Origin: Fictibacillus arsenicus
GTDB lineage: Bacteria > Bacillota > Bacilli > Bacillales > Fictibacillaceae
Length of the DNA stretch: 64,000 nucleotides
Assembly: GCF_001999465.1 (NCBI RefSeq)
Contig: NZ_MQMF01000001.1
Span: 372,001 to 436,000, forward strand
Direction of reading: 5' to 3'
Shown here: positions 26,595 through 35,726 of the stretch, one piece after another
Layout: each line of letters opens with the position of its first letter
How positions within the stretch are numbered: position 1 is the stretch's first letter
Notes under the pieces: model-generated
Told to the model about the DNA's origin: nothing
Seen by the model: only the letters and a program-made list of their open reading frames with translations
Databases searched by the model: none
Program-made: the position numbers and the translations under genes

Positions 26595-26624
26595 ATCTTA
26601 TCAACATACATAAAAACTTGTCAA
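26595..26624 (-). promoter_or_regulatory. Promoter of the c-di-AMP riboswitch/symporter transcript
   Basis: Minus-strand TTGACA (26619-26624), 18-base spacer, TAAGAT (26595-26600), ending about 20 bases before the aptamer. Confidence 0.7.
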
Positions 26625-26760
26625 GATTTCTGAACATGCATATTTATTCCATTTAAATGTTTTATCATGAAGGTTTTTCCAAAACTTCTTTTCTACCCCA
26701 TAAGCAAGAACGTGTAAGCGAATTATGTAAAAGGTTCTATTTTTCAGGGAGGTATTGTAA

Positions 26761-26955
26761 ATGAAGATCGTATTTTATGAAAAAGGTGATTTAAGCATTA
26801 TCGTTGGTGCTTCCAAATTAAAAGGTGAATTAACGATTGAGCAGATAAAAAATGAAAGTGAAAAAAAAGCTAAAGAACTCGGTGAGTTATTAGGCCGCGA
26901 AATTGGATTCCTAATTGACATGAATGGCAAATTAGATGCTCAATTTAAAAAATAG
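26761..26955 (+). CDS. Small charged protein of unknown function
   Basis: A 64-residue protein: a strand-rich start (MKIVFYEKGDLSIIVGASKL) followed by a Lys/Glu helix and a second strand (EIGFLIDMNGKLDAQF). CAGGGAGG precedes the ATG and a terminator follows the stop, so it looks like a real single gene. It is divergent from the riboswitch transcript. I recognise no family. Confidence 0.6.
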   Translation: MKIVFYEKGDLSIIVGASKLKGELTIEQIKNESEKKAKELGELLGREIGFLIDMNGKLDAQFKK

Positions 26956-26959
26956 TATG

Positions 26960-26992
26960 AAGAAAGCTGACCGATTTGGTCAGCTTTTTCTT
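26960..26992 (+). terminator. Terminator of the 64-aa protein gene
   Basis: GAAAGCTGACC pairs with GGTCAGCTTTTTC over a five-base loop. The arrangement could also serve the convergent SGNH hydrolase gene. Confidence 0.8.
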
Positions 26993-27716
26993 ATGGTTTC
27001 CACTGATTATATACCCAGTTCCCCATCTTATAATAACCCCTTCGATTCGGATGCAAGGAATCAGCAAAATACATTTCTTTATCAATATTTTCATAAAGTT
27101 CATACGTAGAGATGTATTTCGTTAATGTGCTTTCCTTACTCGCTTCAATAATTGCTTCATTCCACGATCGTATACTCTCAGGAGCTTTTTTGTCATACTC
27201 CTCACCGAAATAGGGATTATATAACCCTAAGACATATACTTGTGCAAAAGAGTTGTTATCCCTAATAACAGAAAGTGTTTTACTTAAATTATTCTGAAGC
27301 TTTTCCTTTCCAAGCAATAGCGGCTGCTCCGGAAGCTGACGGAAGTTCCAGCCAGCAGCATGCCTAAAATCATTTGTTCCTATAAATACAAACACATATT
27401 CAGCCTGCTTGAGGGCTTTTATTACGACGCCATTGTCCAATTGACGTAACAGCTGATCTGATCGTTGTCCGCTAATTCCAAAATTATTTACAATTACATT
27501 TCTTCCGGTTTGCTTCTGGATATTTTGACGTACAACGCCAATATATCCGGTCTTTGAAGGGTCCCCTACGCCATACGTTAATGAATCACCAAGTGCGACT
27601 ATTTTTATTGTCTTTATCTTATTAGAACCTTCTGTTTTTCCTGCTTGAAAAATAGCAAATAAAAGGATGGCAAGTATTGCTCCTCCAATTAGCCACTTTT
27701 TTGATACTTTCCTCAC
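26991..27716 (-). CDS. SGNH/GDSL-type lipase or esterase, secreted or membrane-anchored (YpmR-like)
   Basis: A 241-residue protein with an N-terminal basic and hydrophobic segment (KKWLIGGAILAILLFAIFQ) that serves as signal peptide or anchor. The SGNH blocks are present: block I VALGDSLTYGVGD with the nucleophile Ser, the Gly in NNFGISGQRSD, block III GTNDFRHA with the Asn, and DSLHPNRRG with the Asp and His. It should hydrolyse esters at the cell surface; the natural substrate is unknown. Confidence 0.87.
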   Translation of the reverse strand: MRKVSKKWLIGGAILAILLFAIFQAGKTEGSNKIKTIKIVALGDSLTYGVGDPSKTGYIGVVRQNIQKQTGRNVIVNNFGISGQRSDQLLRQLDNGVVIKALKQAEYVFVFIGTNDFRHAAGWNFRQLPEQPLLLGKEKLQNNLSKTLSVIRDNNSFAQVYVLGLYNPYFGEEYDKKAPESIRSWNEAIIEASKESTLTKYISTYELYENIDKEMYFADSLHPNRRGYYKMGNWVYNQWKP

Positions 27717-27790
27717 ATTGCGTCCTCAATTCTAATTATTGTTTTATTACTTTTTACCATAATGGAGGAAAATATCAAGTCATGAATGTG

Positions 27791-27949
27791 TTATTTAATA
27801 CGATAATCTTCTGAGGTTTGCGGTGCATCTTCCCAAAGGTAATCTTTATCATAGTGATAGGTGTCCTTTTTCACAAATGAATGTATGAGCAAAGCAACTC
27901 CTCCGCATAATAGTCCTGCGGGTAATAGAGCAATAAGAAAGCCTGTCAT
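27791..27949 (-). CDS. Small single-pass membrane protein
   Basis: A 52-residue frame with CAGGAGGGG eight bases before the ATG. One hydrophobic segment (FLIALLPAGLLCGGVALLIH) is followed by an acidic, tyrosine-rich tail (KKDTYHYDKDYLWEDAPQT). The good ribosome site and clean membrane topology support a real gene. Function unknown. Confidence 0.6.
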   Translation of the reverse strand: MTGFLIALLPAGLLCGGVALLIHSFVKKDTYHYDKDYLWEDAPQTSEDYRIK

Positions 27950-28076
27950 CTACATCCCCTCCTGTACCAAACTATATGTGAAGCAGCAATTTTTTATGAA
28001 AAAAGGGAAAATAAATCAATACATATAGATTTTTTAGGGTATAAGAGGATAGAAAGTATAAGTCGGAGGTGCCTTT

Positions 28077-28778
28077 GTGGGTCTATTGTTTACTTTAATC
28101 TATTTCACAATTATTGCGGTCGTAATTGAAATTAATGTTGTTTTATTTACACTTACAGGATTAAAAAAAGAAATTGCCCGTTTTCAGGTTATCTCTATGT
28201 TTACTGCGACAGGATTTACTACTGGAGAATCAGAATTAATTTTAGAACATCCAATCCGAAGAAGGCTGAGCACTTTTCTCATTCTTTTTGGAGTATTCTC
28301 TCTTGCTGTAGTCATTTCTTCGATCAGCAATATGTTATCTGATGAATTCCGTTCCATTGAACTTGGCATAATTACATTGGTTCTCATAGGCCTTTATCTC
28401 ATTCTTATTACCCCGAAGTTTAAAAGTTATCTAGAAAAATCGTTTGAGGGACATCTTGAAAAACAATATAACCTAGCTGATTTGCCACTGCGTGAGGTTA
28501 TGTATTTTGATGAAGATGACGTCGTGATTGAACTGCCAATCCATAAAAACTCATCGGTCATCGGCAAGAAATTAAAAAACGTTATTGAAATGGAAGATGA
28601 TATGCTCGTGCTATTCATTAAACGCGGTGATGTTACTTTAAGAAAAGATAGTTATACAACTGAAATACAAGAAGGAGATATGATTTTTCTATACGGGAAT
28701 AAAAACTCTCTTACAAAAAGATTTACAGATGAAATGGAAGAACTAAAAGAAAAAACAGAAAAAGAAAAGAAAGCGTAA
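28077..28778 (+). CDS. Membrane protein with C-terminal TrkA_C (RCK-C) domain
   Basis: A 233-residue protein with three N-terminal membrane segments (residues 3-26, 66-86, 95-112) and a cytoplasmic C-terminal RCK-C domain (about 150-220: LPIHKNSSVIGKKLKNV, then GDMIFLYGNKNSL). RCK-C domains gate cation channels and exchangers by binding ligands, which in Firmicutes often include c-di-AMP. The start is GTG with CGGAGG upstream. A terminator follows. A role in ion transport or its control is inferred; it lacks a full transporter core. Confidence 0.72.
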   Translation: MGLLFTLIYFTIIAVVIEINVVLFTLTGLKKEIARFQVISMFTATGFTTGESELILEHPIRRRLSTFLILFGVFSLAVVISSISNMLSDEFRSIELGIITLVLIGLYLILITPKFKSYLEKSFEGHLEKQYNLADLPLREVMYFDEDDVVIELPIHKNSSVIGKKLKNVIEMEDDMLVLFIKRGDVTLRKDSYTTEIQEGDMIFLYGNKNSLTKRFTDEMEELKEKTEKEKKA

Positions 28779-28779
28779 A

Positions 28780-28810
28780 AAAAGGAGCTTTGTAATAAGC
28801 CCCTTTTTTA
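28780..28810. terminator. Terminator between the TrkA_C gene and the GGDEF/EAL gene
   Basis: AAAAAGG-GCTT pairs with AAGC-CCTTTTTT, lying between two convergent genes. Confidence 0.65.
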
Positions 28811-28811
28811 T

Positions 28812-31463
28812 TTATACAGTAATAGGTTTGTTTGCTTCTACCCCACTCAAATGTTTCATCATCAACAACTCAATTTTTTCAGCTTCCATCGGTCTGCATG
28901 TATAGTATCCTTGGATTTCATTGCAGTTCTTCTCTTTTAAATAAGTATATTGTTCTTCCGTTTCAACACCTTCAGCTACCACGTTCATTTTTAATGCGTG
29001 AGCCAAAGTGATGATAGCAGTTGCAATGGCAGAATCATCTGTTTCCGTACCAATTCCTCTTATAAAGGATTGATCGATCTTTAAAGTATCAATATGAAAT
29101 TTCTTTAAATATCCCATTGAGGAATACCCCGTGCCGAAATCATCGAGCGCAAAATGCACACCCATTTTTTTTAGCTGCTCGATGGAGTAAAGTATAGTTT
29201 CTTCATATTTCATTAATGTACTTTCAGTAATCTCAAGCTCTACACATTCCGGAGGCAAACCCGTTTCCTTCAGAACCGATTGAATGAATGCAACAAGATC
29301 TCTTTGTAAAAATTGCCTAGCAGACAGATTTATCGCTATTCTTACAGGGGGATATCCACTATCCATCCACTCTTTCGTTTGTCTGCAAGCAGTGCGAATA
29401 ACCCAGGCTCCTATTTTAGTAATCAGCCCTGTTTCTTCAGCTAAGGGAATAAATTCCCCAGGAGAAATCAGTCCCCATCTCGGATGATTCCACCGAATTA
29501 AGGCTTCCATAGCAATGATAGATGTTCGATCTATTGAAAACCTTGGCTGGTAATGAAGCAGCAGTTCATTATTATCAACTGCTCCGTGCAGTTCATTCTC
29601 CATAAGCAGTCTTTCATAACTGTTGCTGTCAAGTGTACTTTTATAATATTGATACGTGTTTTTACCATCTTCCTTAGCCCTGTACATCGCAAGGTCGGCA
29701 TTCTTCAATAAAGCTTTCGGATCGTGACCATCTAAGGGAAATATAGATACTCCAATACTCGCTGTAATATGTATCATTTCGTCCTTAATAAAAATAGGTT
29801 CCGAAAATATTTCTAGAAGTGCTGACATTTTCTGCTTAAGCTTCTCTTTATTTATATCTTCAAGAATGATTGTAAATTCATCTCCGCTCATGCGGTACAC
29901 TCTGCCAAAACCTCTAGTAAACTGATATAGCCTTAAAGAAACTTCTTTTAAGACTAGGTCTCCAAAGGAATGCCCGAGGGAATCATTAATAAATTTAAAA
30001 CGATCTAAGTCTAAAAACAGGACTCCCAGCTGCTGGCTCTTTTTTTCAGCACTGCGTATATGACCTTCAAATTCTTCTGTAAATGACCTTCTATTTGGCA
30101 AGCCTGTAAGCTGGTCCTGATAGGCCATTTTTTTTATGAGTTCTTCGTGCTTATTTCTTTCAGTAATATCTCTCGCCACGACCACAATGTTCTCAATATC
30201 TCCTGATTCTTTCAGCACTGGCATGGCTCTAGCTTCAATCGTGACGTAATGCCCACTAGCGTGAAGGTAACGAAACTGCACTTCTGACGGCTTTTTATCT
30301 TTTAAAAGAATTCTAAATTTTTCTGATACTGCAGGAATATCTTCAGGATGTGTATAAGTCAGAAAAGAGTTCCCCAGATTGGCATCTGCTCCAAAAATAA
30401 GCTTGTAAGAAGGCGATGTATATTTGACCTTTCCGCTCATATCAAGTGTAACGATAAGGTCAGTTACATTCTCAGTCATTGCTCTGAATTTAGCTTCACT
30501 TTTTCGAAGCGCCTCTTCTTTTTGCTTTTGTTCAATCGCTAAACCTGCGAGATGCGTAAACGCTTCCATTGTTCCCCAATCTTTTTCATCAGGCGAAGAG
30601 GGTGCATTAAAGTATACAGCTAAGATTCCAAGCAGCTGATTTGAAGATGAAAGAATCGGATTGCTCCAGCAGGCTCTTACCCCATGCTGCAAAGCCATTC
30701 GTTTCTTTTTATCATTTTTTAATTCCTTCTCTATGTCCATTAAAATAACTGGCTGGTATGTAAACGCCGCTCTGCCGCAACTCTCCTCAGCAGAACTTAT
30801 TTCAATCTGATGAATATCTTGAATGAATGATTCAGACAGATTAGCTGAGTATACATACTCAAGTCTCTTATCCCGCTCATTAGCCAAGTGAATGCAAACT
30901 TCTGATTGCGGCATCGCTGCTTCGAAATTTAAAGAAATAGCTTTAAATACATCCTGCAAGCTGCTTCCTTTCGCAATCATCTCCAAAATTAGTTTTTGGC
31001 CGATAAGCAAAGATTCAGCATTTTTTTGTTCTGCATAAAGAATACGATATTGTTCTTCAGATCTTTCTAATTTTTCTGCGATGATCTTTGTTTCAGTAAT
31101 GTCTTTAACAGATGCTAATAAATGGGTGCACTCGCCACGCTGATTATGTATAGGAGTTAAATTTGTCACGGCAGTTTGGCGCATGCCATCTTGGAAAGTT
31201 TCTGTTTCAAACTGAATCGATTCTTCTGAGAATACGGTTTGTTCATAAACCGCTTGCAGTTCTTCTGCTAGCGCCCTATCAAGTACCTCATCCATAAACT
31301 TGCCAATAACATCTCTGTTGATGCCTGCATACTTAAGAGCTGAATCATTTGCTGCTGCATATTGAAATCTCTTTCCTTTATCCACTACTTTCATTAAAAA
31401 CATCATATCGAGAAATCCATTAAATAATGTGTTAATCTCTGTTTGATCTTCTATCCGAAACAT
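28812..31463 (-). CDS. PAS-GAF-PAS-GGDEF-EAL protein, c-di-GMP signalling
   Basis: An 883-residue sensor and effector. Order: PAS/PAC (about 10-135), GAF (about 150-320), PAS/PAC (about 325-440), GGDEF (about 450-610) and EAL (about 620-870). The GGDEF site reads SGDEF, a variant compatible with diguanylate cyclase activity. The EAL domain keeps EALIRW and DDFGTGYSS, so phosphodiesterase activity is likely. No membrane segment is seen, so it is cytoplasmic. It either makes or degrades c-di-GMP under control of the PAS and GAF inputs; the net direction cannot be told. Confidence 0.92.
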   Translation of the reverse strand: MFRIEDQTEINTLFNGFLDMMFLMKVVDKGKRFQYAAANDSALKYAGINRDVIGKFMDEVLDRALAEELQAVYEQTVFSEESIQFETETFQDGMRQTAVTNLTPIHNQRGECTHLLASVKDITETKIIAEKLERSEEQYRILYAEQKNAESLLIGQKLILEMIAKGSSLQDVFKAISLNFEAAMPQSEVCIHLANERDKRLEYVYSANLSESFIQDIHQIEISSAEESCGRAAFTYQPVILMDIEKELKNDKKKRMALQHGVRACWSNPILSSSNQLLGILAVYFNAPSSPDEKDWGTMEAFTHLAGLAIEQKQKEEALRKSEAKFRAMTENVTDLIVTLDMSGKVKYTSPSYKLIFGADANLGNSFLTYTHPEDIPAVSEKFRILLKDKKPSEVQFRYLHASGHYVTIEARAMPVLKESGDIENIVVVARDITERNKHEELIKKMAYQDQLTGLPNRRSFTEEFEGHIRSAEKKSQQLGVLFLDLDRFKFINDSLGHSFGDLVLKEVSLRLYQFTRGFGRVYRMSGDEFTIILEDINKEKLKQKMSALLEIFSEPIFIKDEMIHITASIGVSIFPLDGHDPKALLKNADLAMYRAKEDGKNTYQYYKSTLDSNSYERLLMENELHGAVDNNELLLHYQPRFSIDRTSIIAMEALIRWNHPRWGLISPGEFIPLAEETGLITKIGAWVIRTACRQTKEWMDSGYPPVRIAINLSARQFLQRDLVAFIQSVLKETGLPPECVELEITESTLMKYEETILYSIEQLKKMGVHFALDDFGTGYSSMGYLKKFHIDTLKIDQSFIRGIGTETDDSAIATAIITLAHALKMNVVAEGVETEEQYTYLKEKNCNEIQGYYTCRPMEAEKIELLMMKHLSGVEANKPITV

Positions 31464-31609
31464 ACTTTAGTCTCCTCGATAATTAAGTTAAACTATCAAA
31501 AAATTCTAATTTCTACTATAAGTATATAAAAATGTTAATTTTTTTACCATAAAAATTGAAGTAACCCCCAAAGCCGACAGGTCGTGTTCGAAAAAGTAAA
31601 AAGTATACA

Positions 31610-31642
31610 TAAAAAAAGAACCTCTTCGCCGGAGGTCCCTTT
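31610..31642 (-). terminator. Terminator of the 76-aa protein gene
   Basis: On the minus strand AAAGGGACCTCC pairs with GAGGTTCTTTT, followed by T residues. Confidence 0.75.
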
Positions 31643-31662
31643 GGTGTTGCCGTATTAAATTT

Positions 31663-31893
31663 TCATCCTACTTCTTTAACAGTCATAGGAACAAATGATA
31701 GTAACAAAGAAATGATGTTATTCATTTGTTCCGGAGTAATATGTATTCCATCGTTTGCTAACAGTTCTTCTTTAAGACGTATGATTTTATCCACTTCTTC
31801 TAGCCGCGCATCACTCAAGCAATAATCAATCGTATTTAGTAACTCCAGCAACTGATTATTTTTATTGGTAATGTAATATGTAGTGTTCACCAA
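31663..31893 (-). CDS. Small helical protein of unknown function
   Basis: A 76-residue soluble protein predicted mostly helical (LLELLNTIDYCLSDARLEEV and ITPEQMNNIISLLLSFVPM). GGGGGG precedes the start, and a terminator follows. No family is recognised; its neighbours are unrelated signalling and exonuclease genes. Confidence 0.55.
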   Translation of the reverse strand: MVNTTYYITNKNNQLLELLNTIDYCLSDARLEEVDKIIRLKEELLANDGIHITPEQMNNIISLLLSFVPMTVKEVG

Positions 31894-32109
31894 TAAACAC
31901 CCCCCACTATCATTATTATCGAAACTAAGGTCATTTTCCTACAAAAACAATTCGTCAAATGACGACATATCTTACTTTATATGGATTTTAACCCATTATA
32001 CCTAATACCTTTTGTCGAAATCAGTCGTATTTTCAGGAACAAAGTCCTATAATTAATTCTTTTGTCAACTTACACTTTTTACAAGTTCACGCAAATTGTT
32101 GTAATTACT

Positions 32110-32766
32110 TTAGTTAAATAACTTTGATAAAGAAGCAAACGGGGAGATTTCCTCTTCAGCTTTTGTCTTATATACTAGTTTTTCAGGTTCAAAGAGTTTA
32201 GATTCCATATATGAAGCCGGATTCATTGTAAACTCTACATTATTGAAAATCTTTTGAAGGATCTTAGCTGTATTAATTGCGTCATCTAACGCGCGATGCT
32301 TAGTTCCCACATAGGAAAGGTCCAATGTTTGAAGTGCACGTGATAATCCATAGCGAAAACCTTTTTCACTATCATGCATCATACTGAAATGGAATTGCAG
32401 ATCATTGTGATTAATAATCCATTCAATATCTGTCTGATGGTAAGTAGAATCTGTTATGAAAGCCCATTTATCCTCAGGTCCCCAGGAGCATAAATAATAG
32501 TCTTCTAAGCCTATCCATGCTCGAAAGCTATCAACGGCTTCAGTGTAAGAAGGAGCGGAAATTAAGTCCTTTTTTGTTATGCCTGTTAGGTTTGTGATAC
32601 GTGTATTTAATTTATCCATCTTCGGCTGAACAAAGGATTGAAACGTATCAAGAAGCATAAGTTCTCCATTTATTACCTTCATACGAATTGCACCAATCTC
32701 AATAATTTCAGACAAACGGTTAGTCATTTCTAAATCATAGACAATATATTGCATCCTCCACCACAC
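32110..32766 (-). CDS. DEDDh 3'-5' exonuclease, KapD/DnaQ-like
   Basis: A 218-residue (or 214) exonuclease of the DnaQ superfamily. Exo I is YDLEMT (D and E), Exo II includes DKWAFITDS, and Exo III is HRALDDAINT with the catalytic His and Asp. B. subtilis KapD, an inhibitor of the KinA sporulation pathway, has this domain, but plain exonuclease function is equally possible. Start choice is uncertain: GTG 32766 has AAAGG upstream, while ATG 32754 directly abuts GGTGGAGG. Confidence 0.82.
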   Translation of the reverse strand: MWWRMQYIVYDLEMTNRLSEIIEIGAIRMKVINGELMLLDTFQSFVQPKMDKLNTRITNLTGITKKDLISAPSYTEAVDSFRAWIGLEDYYLCSWGPEDKWAFITDSTYHQTDIEWIINHNDLQFHFSMMHDSEKGFRYGLSRALQTLDLSYVGTKHRALDDAINTAKILQKIFNNVEFTMNPASYMESKLFEPEKLVYKTKAEEEISPFASLSKLFN

Positions 32767-33044
32767 CTGCCTTTCATCATTTCGCTCTTTTGGTGAATGT
32801 CTACTATTATTGTAGATGATTTGTTAACAAAATGAAATATTTCCATGGTTTTTGTTCGATATAAGCTGATATAATTGCTATGTCTTCATCATTTAGTTTC
32901 TTCGTTAACATTATTTTATGATTATGATCAACTTACATGTCATCTATTCTCCAATCGTAAATGTTTATTAATCTGCCAAACTTTTCATTTTCAATTTACT
33001 TTTTCTTTTGTTAACATTATTGTTGTCTATTTTATAAAAAGGCT

Positions 33045-33210
33045 GTTTTCGCTGAACTTTGTTGCTCTTGAAAGTGTTGATTTCCGTTTCAGGTGCTTCG
33101 CTTTCCGCGGGGCGTGCGGTGAGCCTCCTTGGCGCTTTGCGCCGTTAGGAGTCTAACCTGTCCCGCTGGTCCCGCAGGAGTCTCGCACCTTCCACTCCTA
33201 TCAACTTATC
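33045..33210. repeat. Bacillaceae GC-rich intergenic repeat, copy C (inverted)
   Basis: The reverse complement matches copy B (5525-5695) along its length: GGTGCGAGACTCCTGCGGGA, a GGCGCAAAGCGCC palindrome, CACGCCCCGCGGAAAGCG and a GAAAACAGCC end. It fills part of the spacer between the exonuclease and lipoprotein genes. The rest of that spacer (32767-33044) is AT-rich and shows nothing recognisable. Confidence 0.75.
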
Positions 33211-33292
33211 AATGAAGTGGAAGAAAGAACTCATAAGTAACATTCTTTTTGAAAAGAACCAAAAAATCGAAATACATAATGAGGGATCTACA

Positions 33293-33955
33293 ATGAAAAA
33301 ACAAATAATACTATTAATATGTGCTGTGCTTTTAACCATCTCAGCTTGTTCTAAGGATGATAAACCGAAAGATCAGGCAACTGCTGAGACGAAAGCAGAA
33401 TATGATAAGAATGAATCTTCTCAGCCTGCCGCTTCAGGTGATGAAGAAGCAGAAGAAACTGCTGCAGCTAATGATGCAGAAAATACTTCAGAAGAAGATG
33501 CTTCGAGCGAAAATCAGTCTGAAGAAGCAAAAGATTACTTAACTAGCCATCACCAATTTGTTGCAAGTGAAATGACAAACCTTTCGGAAAAAGAAGTCAG
33601 CAGTATGTGGGGTGAACCCGTACGAACTGAAAAAATTAAATTTCGTTATTCTGGAACGTCAAACTTTGTTCCGGCTGTTGTTCACTATTACCAAAACGAA
33701 AAGTATGCTGTTACATTTGTTGAAGGGAAAGCCGCTCGTCTTGTTTATTCTGTAATAGATGAAGAGATTTTATTTGATGATGATAAAACAAAGGCACTTG
33801 AATTAGCTGGACTGCCAACAGATGTTGAAGAAACAACAGATACAGACACCGCTTTTGTATGGAACGATATCGGCGGTGTTTATGAAGTAACCATGTTCTC
33901 TAAAGGCGAGTTAGCAGACTATCTATATATCATTCTAGATGAAGCTTACAAGTAA
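33293..33955 (+). CDS. Lipoprotein of unknown function with acidic linker
   Basis: A 220-residue lipoprotein. MKKQIILLICAVLLTISAC is a lipoprotein signal peptide with the modified Cys at 19. A long low-complexity Ala/Glu/Ser linker follows (to about residue 85), then a C-terminal domain containing VSSMWGEPVRTEKIKFRYSG and VWNDIGGVYEVTMF, which resembles the repeat-like domains of SmpA/OmlA-type small surface proteins. GAGGGA precedes the ATG at 33293. The ligand or role is unknown. Confidence 0.72.
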   Translation: MKKQIILLICAVLLTISACSKDDKPKDQATAETKAEYDKNESSQPAASGDEEAEETAAANDAENTSEEDASSENQSEEAKDYLTSHHQFVASEMTNLSEKEVSSMWGEPVRTEKIKFRYSGTSNFVPAVVHYYQNEKYAVTFVEGKAARLVYSVIDEEILFDDDKTKALELAGLPTDVEETTDTDTAFVWNDIGGVYEVTMFSKGELADYLYIILDEAYK

Positions 33956-34081
33956 TCTTCCAAACTGACATTTCGGTTTCTATAAATCCGCATCTATCAC
34001 GTTTCTATGCTTATCCTTTCTGCATAAAATGGGATGAGGAGAGAAACCGGCTTCTCATAGTGCAAGAAGAGGAGTGAAACC

Positions 34082-34258
34082 ATGTCGTCGAGAAAGTACT
34101 GTTCTGATAGCTTTACGCTTTATGTGGTACTATTCGTACTGCTCATTATTGTCGGAGCCGTTTCGTACAGCGGAAATTGCTGCGTGTATTCGTATCCATG
34201 TCTATACCCATACGGATCTTCAGCGAACGTACCTGTAAGTGGTTATTGGAACGCTTAA
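34082..34258 (+). CDS. Tiny YjcZ-like transmembrane protein with Cys/Tyr-rich tail
   Basis: A 58-residue protein. Its hydrophobic core FTLYVVLFVLLIIVGA closely fits the tiny membrane protein family typified by YjcZ of B. subtilis (a small sporulation-associated set). An unusual tail follows with four cysteines and several tyrosines (SYSGNCCVYSYPCLYPYG, counting the head Cys). AAGAGGAGTG lies eight bases before the ATG. The tail is longer than in standard members. Confidence 0.65.
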   Translation: MSSRKYCSDSFTLYVVLFVLLIIVGAVSYSGNCCVYSYPCLYPYGSSANVPVSGYWNA

Positions 34259-34261
34259 TCG

Positions 34262-34300
34262 AAAAAAACACCATTCCTTTGGGAACGGTGTTTTCTTTTT
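34262..34300 (-). terminator. Terminator of the nagP end of the sugar operon
   Basis: AACACCGTTCC pairs with GGAATGGTGTT across a short loop on the minus strand, with T residues following. Confidence 0.85.
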
Positions 34301-34301
34301 A

Positions 34302-35714
34302 TTACAGCTTCTCTCTCATACTGTCTGCAATTGGCTCAACTTCTGCTCCCACAACTACTTGGATGTTTTGATTATTAAGTTTTATTAACCCTTTGGATCC
34401 AGCTTTTTTCAGAGCACCTTCATCTACTTTACTAATATCTTTAATCTGCAGTCGTAATCTAGTAATACAGTTATCAAGTTGTACAATGTTCTCTTTGCCG
34501 CCTAATGCTGCAAGGTATGCTTCTGCCGCCGTATCATACTTGGAATCGGCTGCTGTACCCGTTGCTGCTGCTTCGGCTACGATTGTATCTTCATCTTCTC
34601 TTCCTGGTGTTTTAAGATCTAATTTTACGATCAAATAACGGAAGATTACATAATACACTGCAAAGTATACGGCTCCGATCGGAAGTAAAACCCAACCATT
34701 TTGAGCTTTTCCGATATTTAAGAAATAGTCGATCGCTCCTGCAGAAAATGTGAATCCATGATGGATGTCAAACAATACAGCTACTGACATGGATACAGCT
34801 GTTAATACAGCATGGATAACATATAGAAGCGGTGATAAAAACATAAAAGCAAATTCGATCGGCTCAGTAATACCTGTAACAAAGGATGTAAGCGCCATAC
34901 TGCCAAGCATTCCAGCAACTGCCTTCTTACGATGCTTCTTCGCTGCACTGATCATTGCAAAACAAGCTGCCGGCAGTCCGAACATCATTACAGGGAAAAA
35001 TCCTGCCATATAGAATCCTGCTTTTGGATCATCCGCAAAGAATCTCGCCAAGTCACCTGTAACTACTTTGCCGTTTTCACCAGTAAATTCACCGAAAACA
35101 AACCATAAGAAACTATTTAGAACGTGATGCAGCCCGAGCGGTATTAATAAACGGTTAAAAAACCCGAAAATTCCTGCTCCAATAGCTCCAGCACTTGTAA
35201 TCCATGTACCGACATTTTCTAACCCCATTTGAATATAAGGCCAGATGAAACCAAAAACTAACGCGAGAACGACCATCGCACCTGCTGTAACAATCGGTAC
35301 AAACCGTTTTCCGCCGAAGAAAGATAACCATTCCGGGAGCTTCGTATTAGAAAATTTATTATATAAGAGCCCTGCTACAACCCCTGCCAGAATACCTCCG
35401 AGAACGGACATGTCAAACTTGCCTTCGAAGCCAAGGTTAACTTCTGCAAACTTTACTGCTCCTTCTGTTAAAACAAAGTATCCGATGGCACCAGCAAGCC
35501 CTGCTGCACCGTTTCCGTCTTTTGCAAGTCCTACTGCAACCCCGATCGCAAATATTAATGCCAAGTGACCAAAAATTGCATTACCTGCTGCAGCTAAAAA
35601 AGGTATACCTAATAAATCATCCTGGCCAAAACGCAAAATCAATCCCGCTGCCGGAAGAACGGCAATCGGCAGCATTAGTGCACGGCCAATACGCTGTAAA
35701 AATCCCAACATCAC
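34302..35714 (-). CDS. nagP: PTS system N-acetylglucosamine-specific EIICB component
   Basis: A 470-residue two-domain permease: a membrane EIIC domain of the glucose/GlcNAc family (to about 375, with the conserved GITEPIEF loop) and a C-terminal EIIB domain whose phosphorylated Cys lies in LDNCITRLRL. No EIIA domain is fused, so a general EIIA-Glc must serve it. It imports GlcNAc as GlcNAc-6-phosphate. It is the last gene of the murP-mupG-murQ-nagP group, 12 bases after murQ. Confidence 0.88.
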   Translation of the reverse strand: MMLGFLQRIGRALMLPIAVLPAAGLILRFGQDDLLGIPFLAAAGNAIFGHLALIFAIGVAVGLAKDGNGAAGLAGAIGYFVLTEGAVKFAEVNLGFEGKFDMSVLGGILAGVVAGLLYNKFSNTKLPEWLSFFGGKRFVPIVTAGAMVVLALVFGFIWPYIQMGLENVGTWITSAGAIGAGIFGFFNRLLIPLGLHHVLNSFLWFVFGEFTGENGKVVTGDLARFFADDPKAGFYMAGFFPVMMFGLPAACFAMISAAKKHRKKAVAGMLGSMALTSFVTGITEPIEFAFMFLSPLLYVIHAVLTAVSMSVAVLFDIHHGFTFSAGAIDYFLNIGKAQNGWVLLPIGAVYFAVYYVIFRYLIVKLDLKTPGREDEDTIVAEAAATGTAADSKYDTAAEAYLAALGGKENIVQLDNCITRLRLQIKDISKVDEGALKKAGSKGLIKLNNQNIQVVVGAEVEPIADSMREKL

Positions 35715-35726
35715 AACCTACCCCTT

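Noticed and set aside
33212-33292. N-terminal extension of the lipoprotein frame
   Set aside because: The lipoprotein signal peptide begins at 33293, where GAGGGA is present; the extension would place a charged stretch before it.
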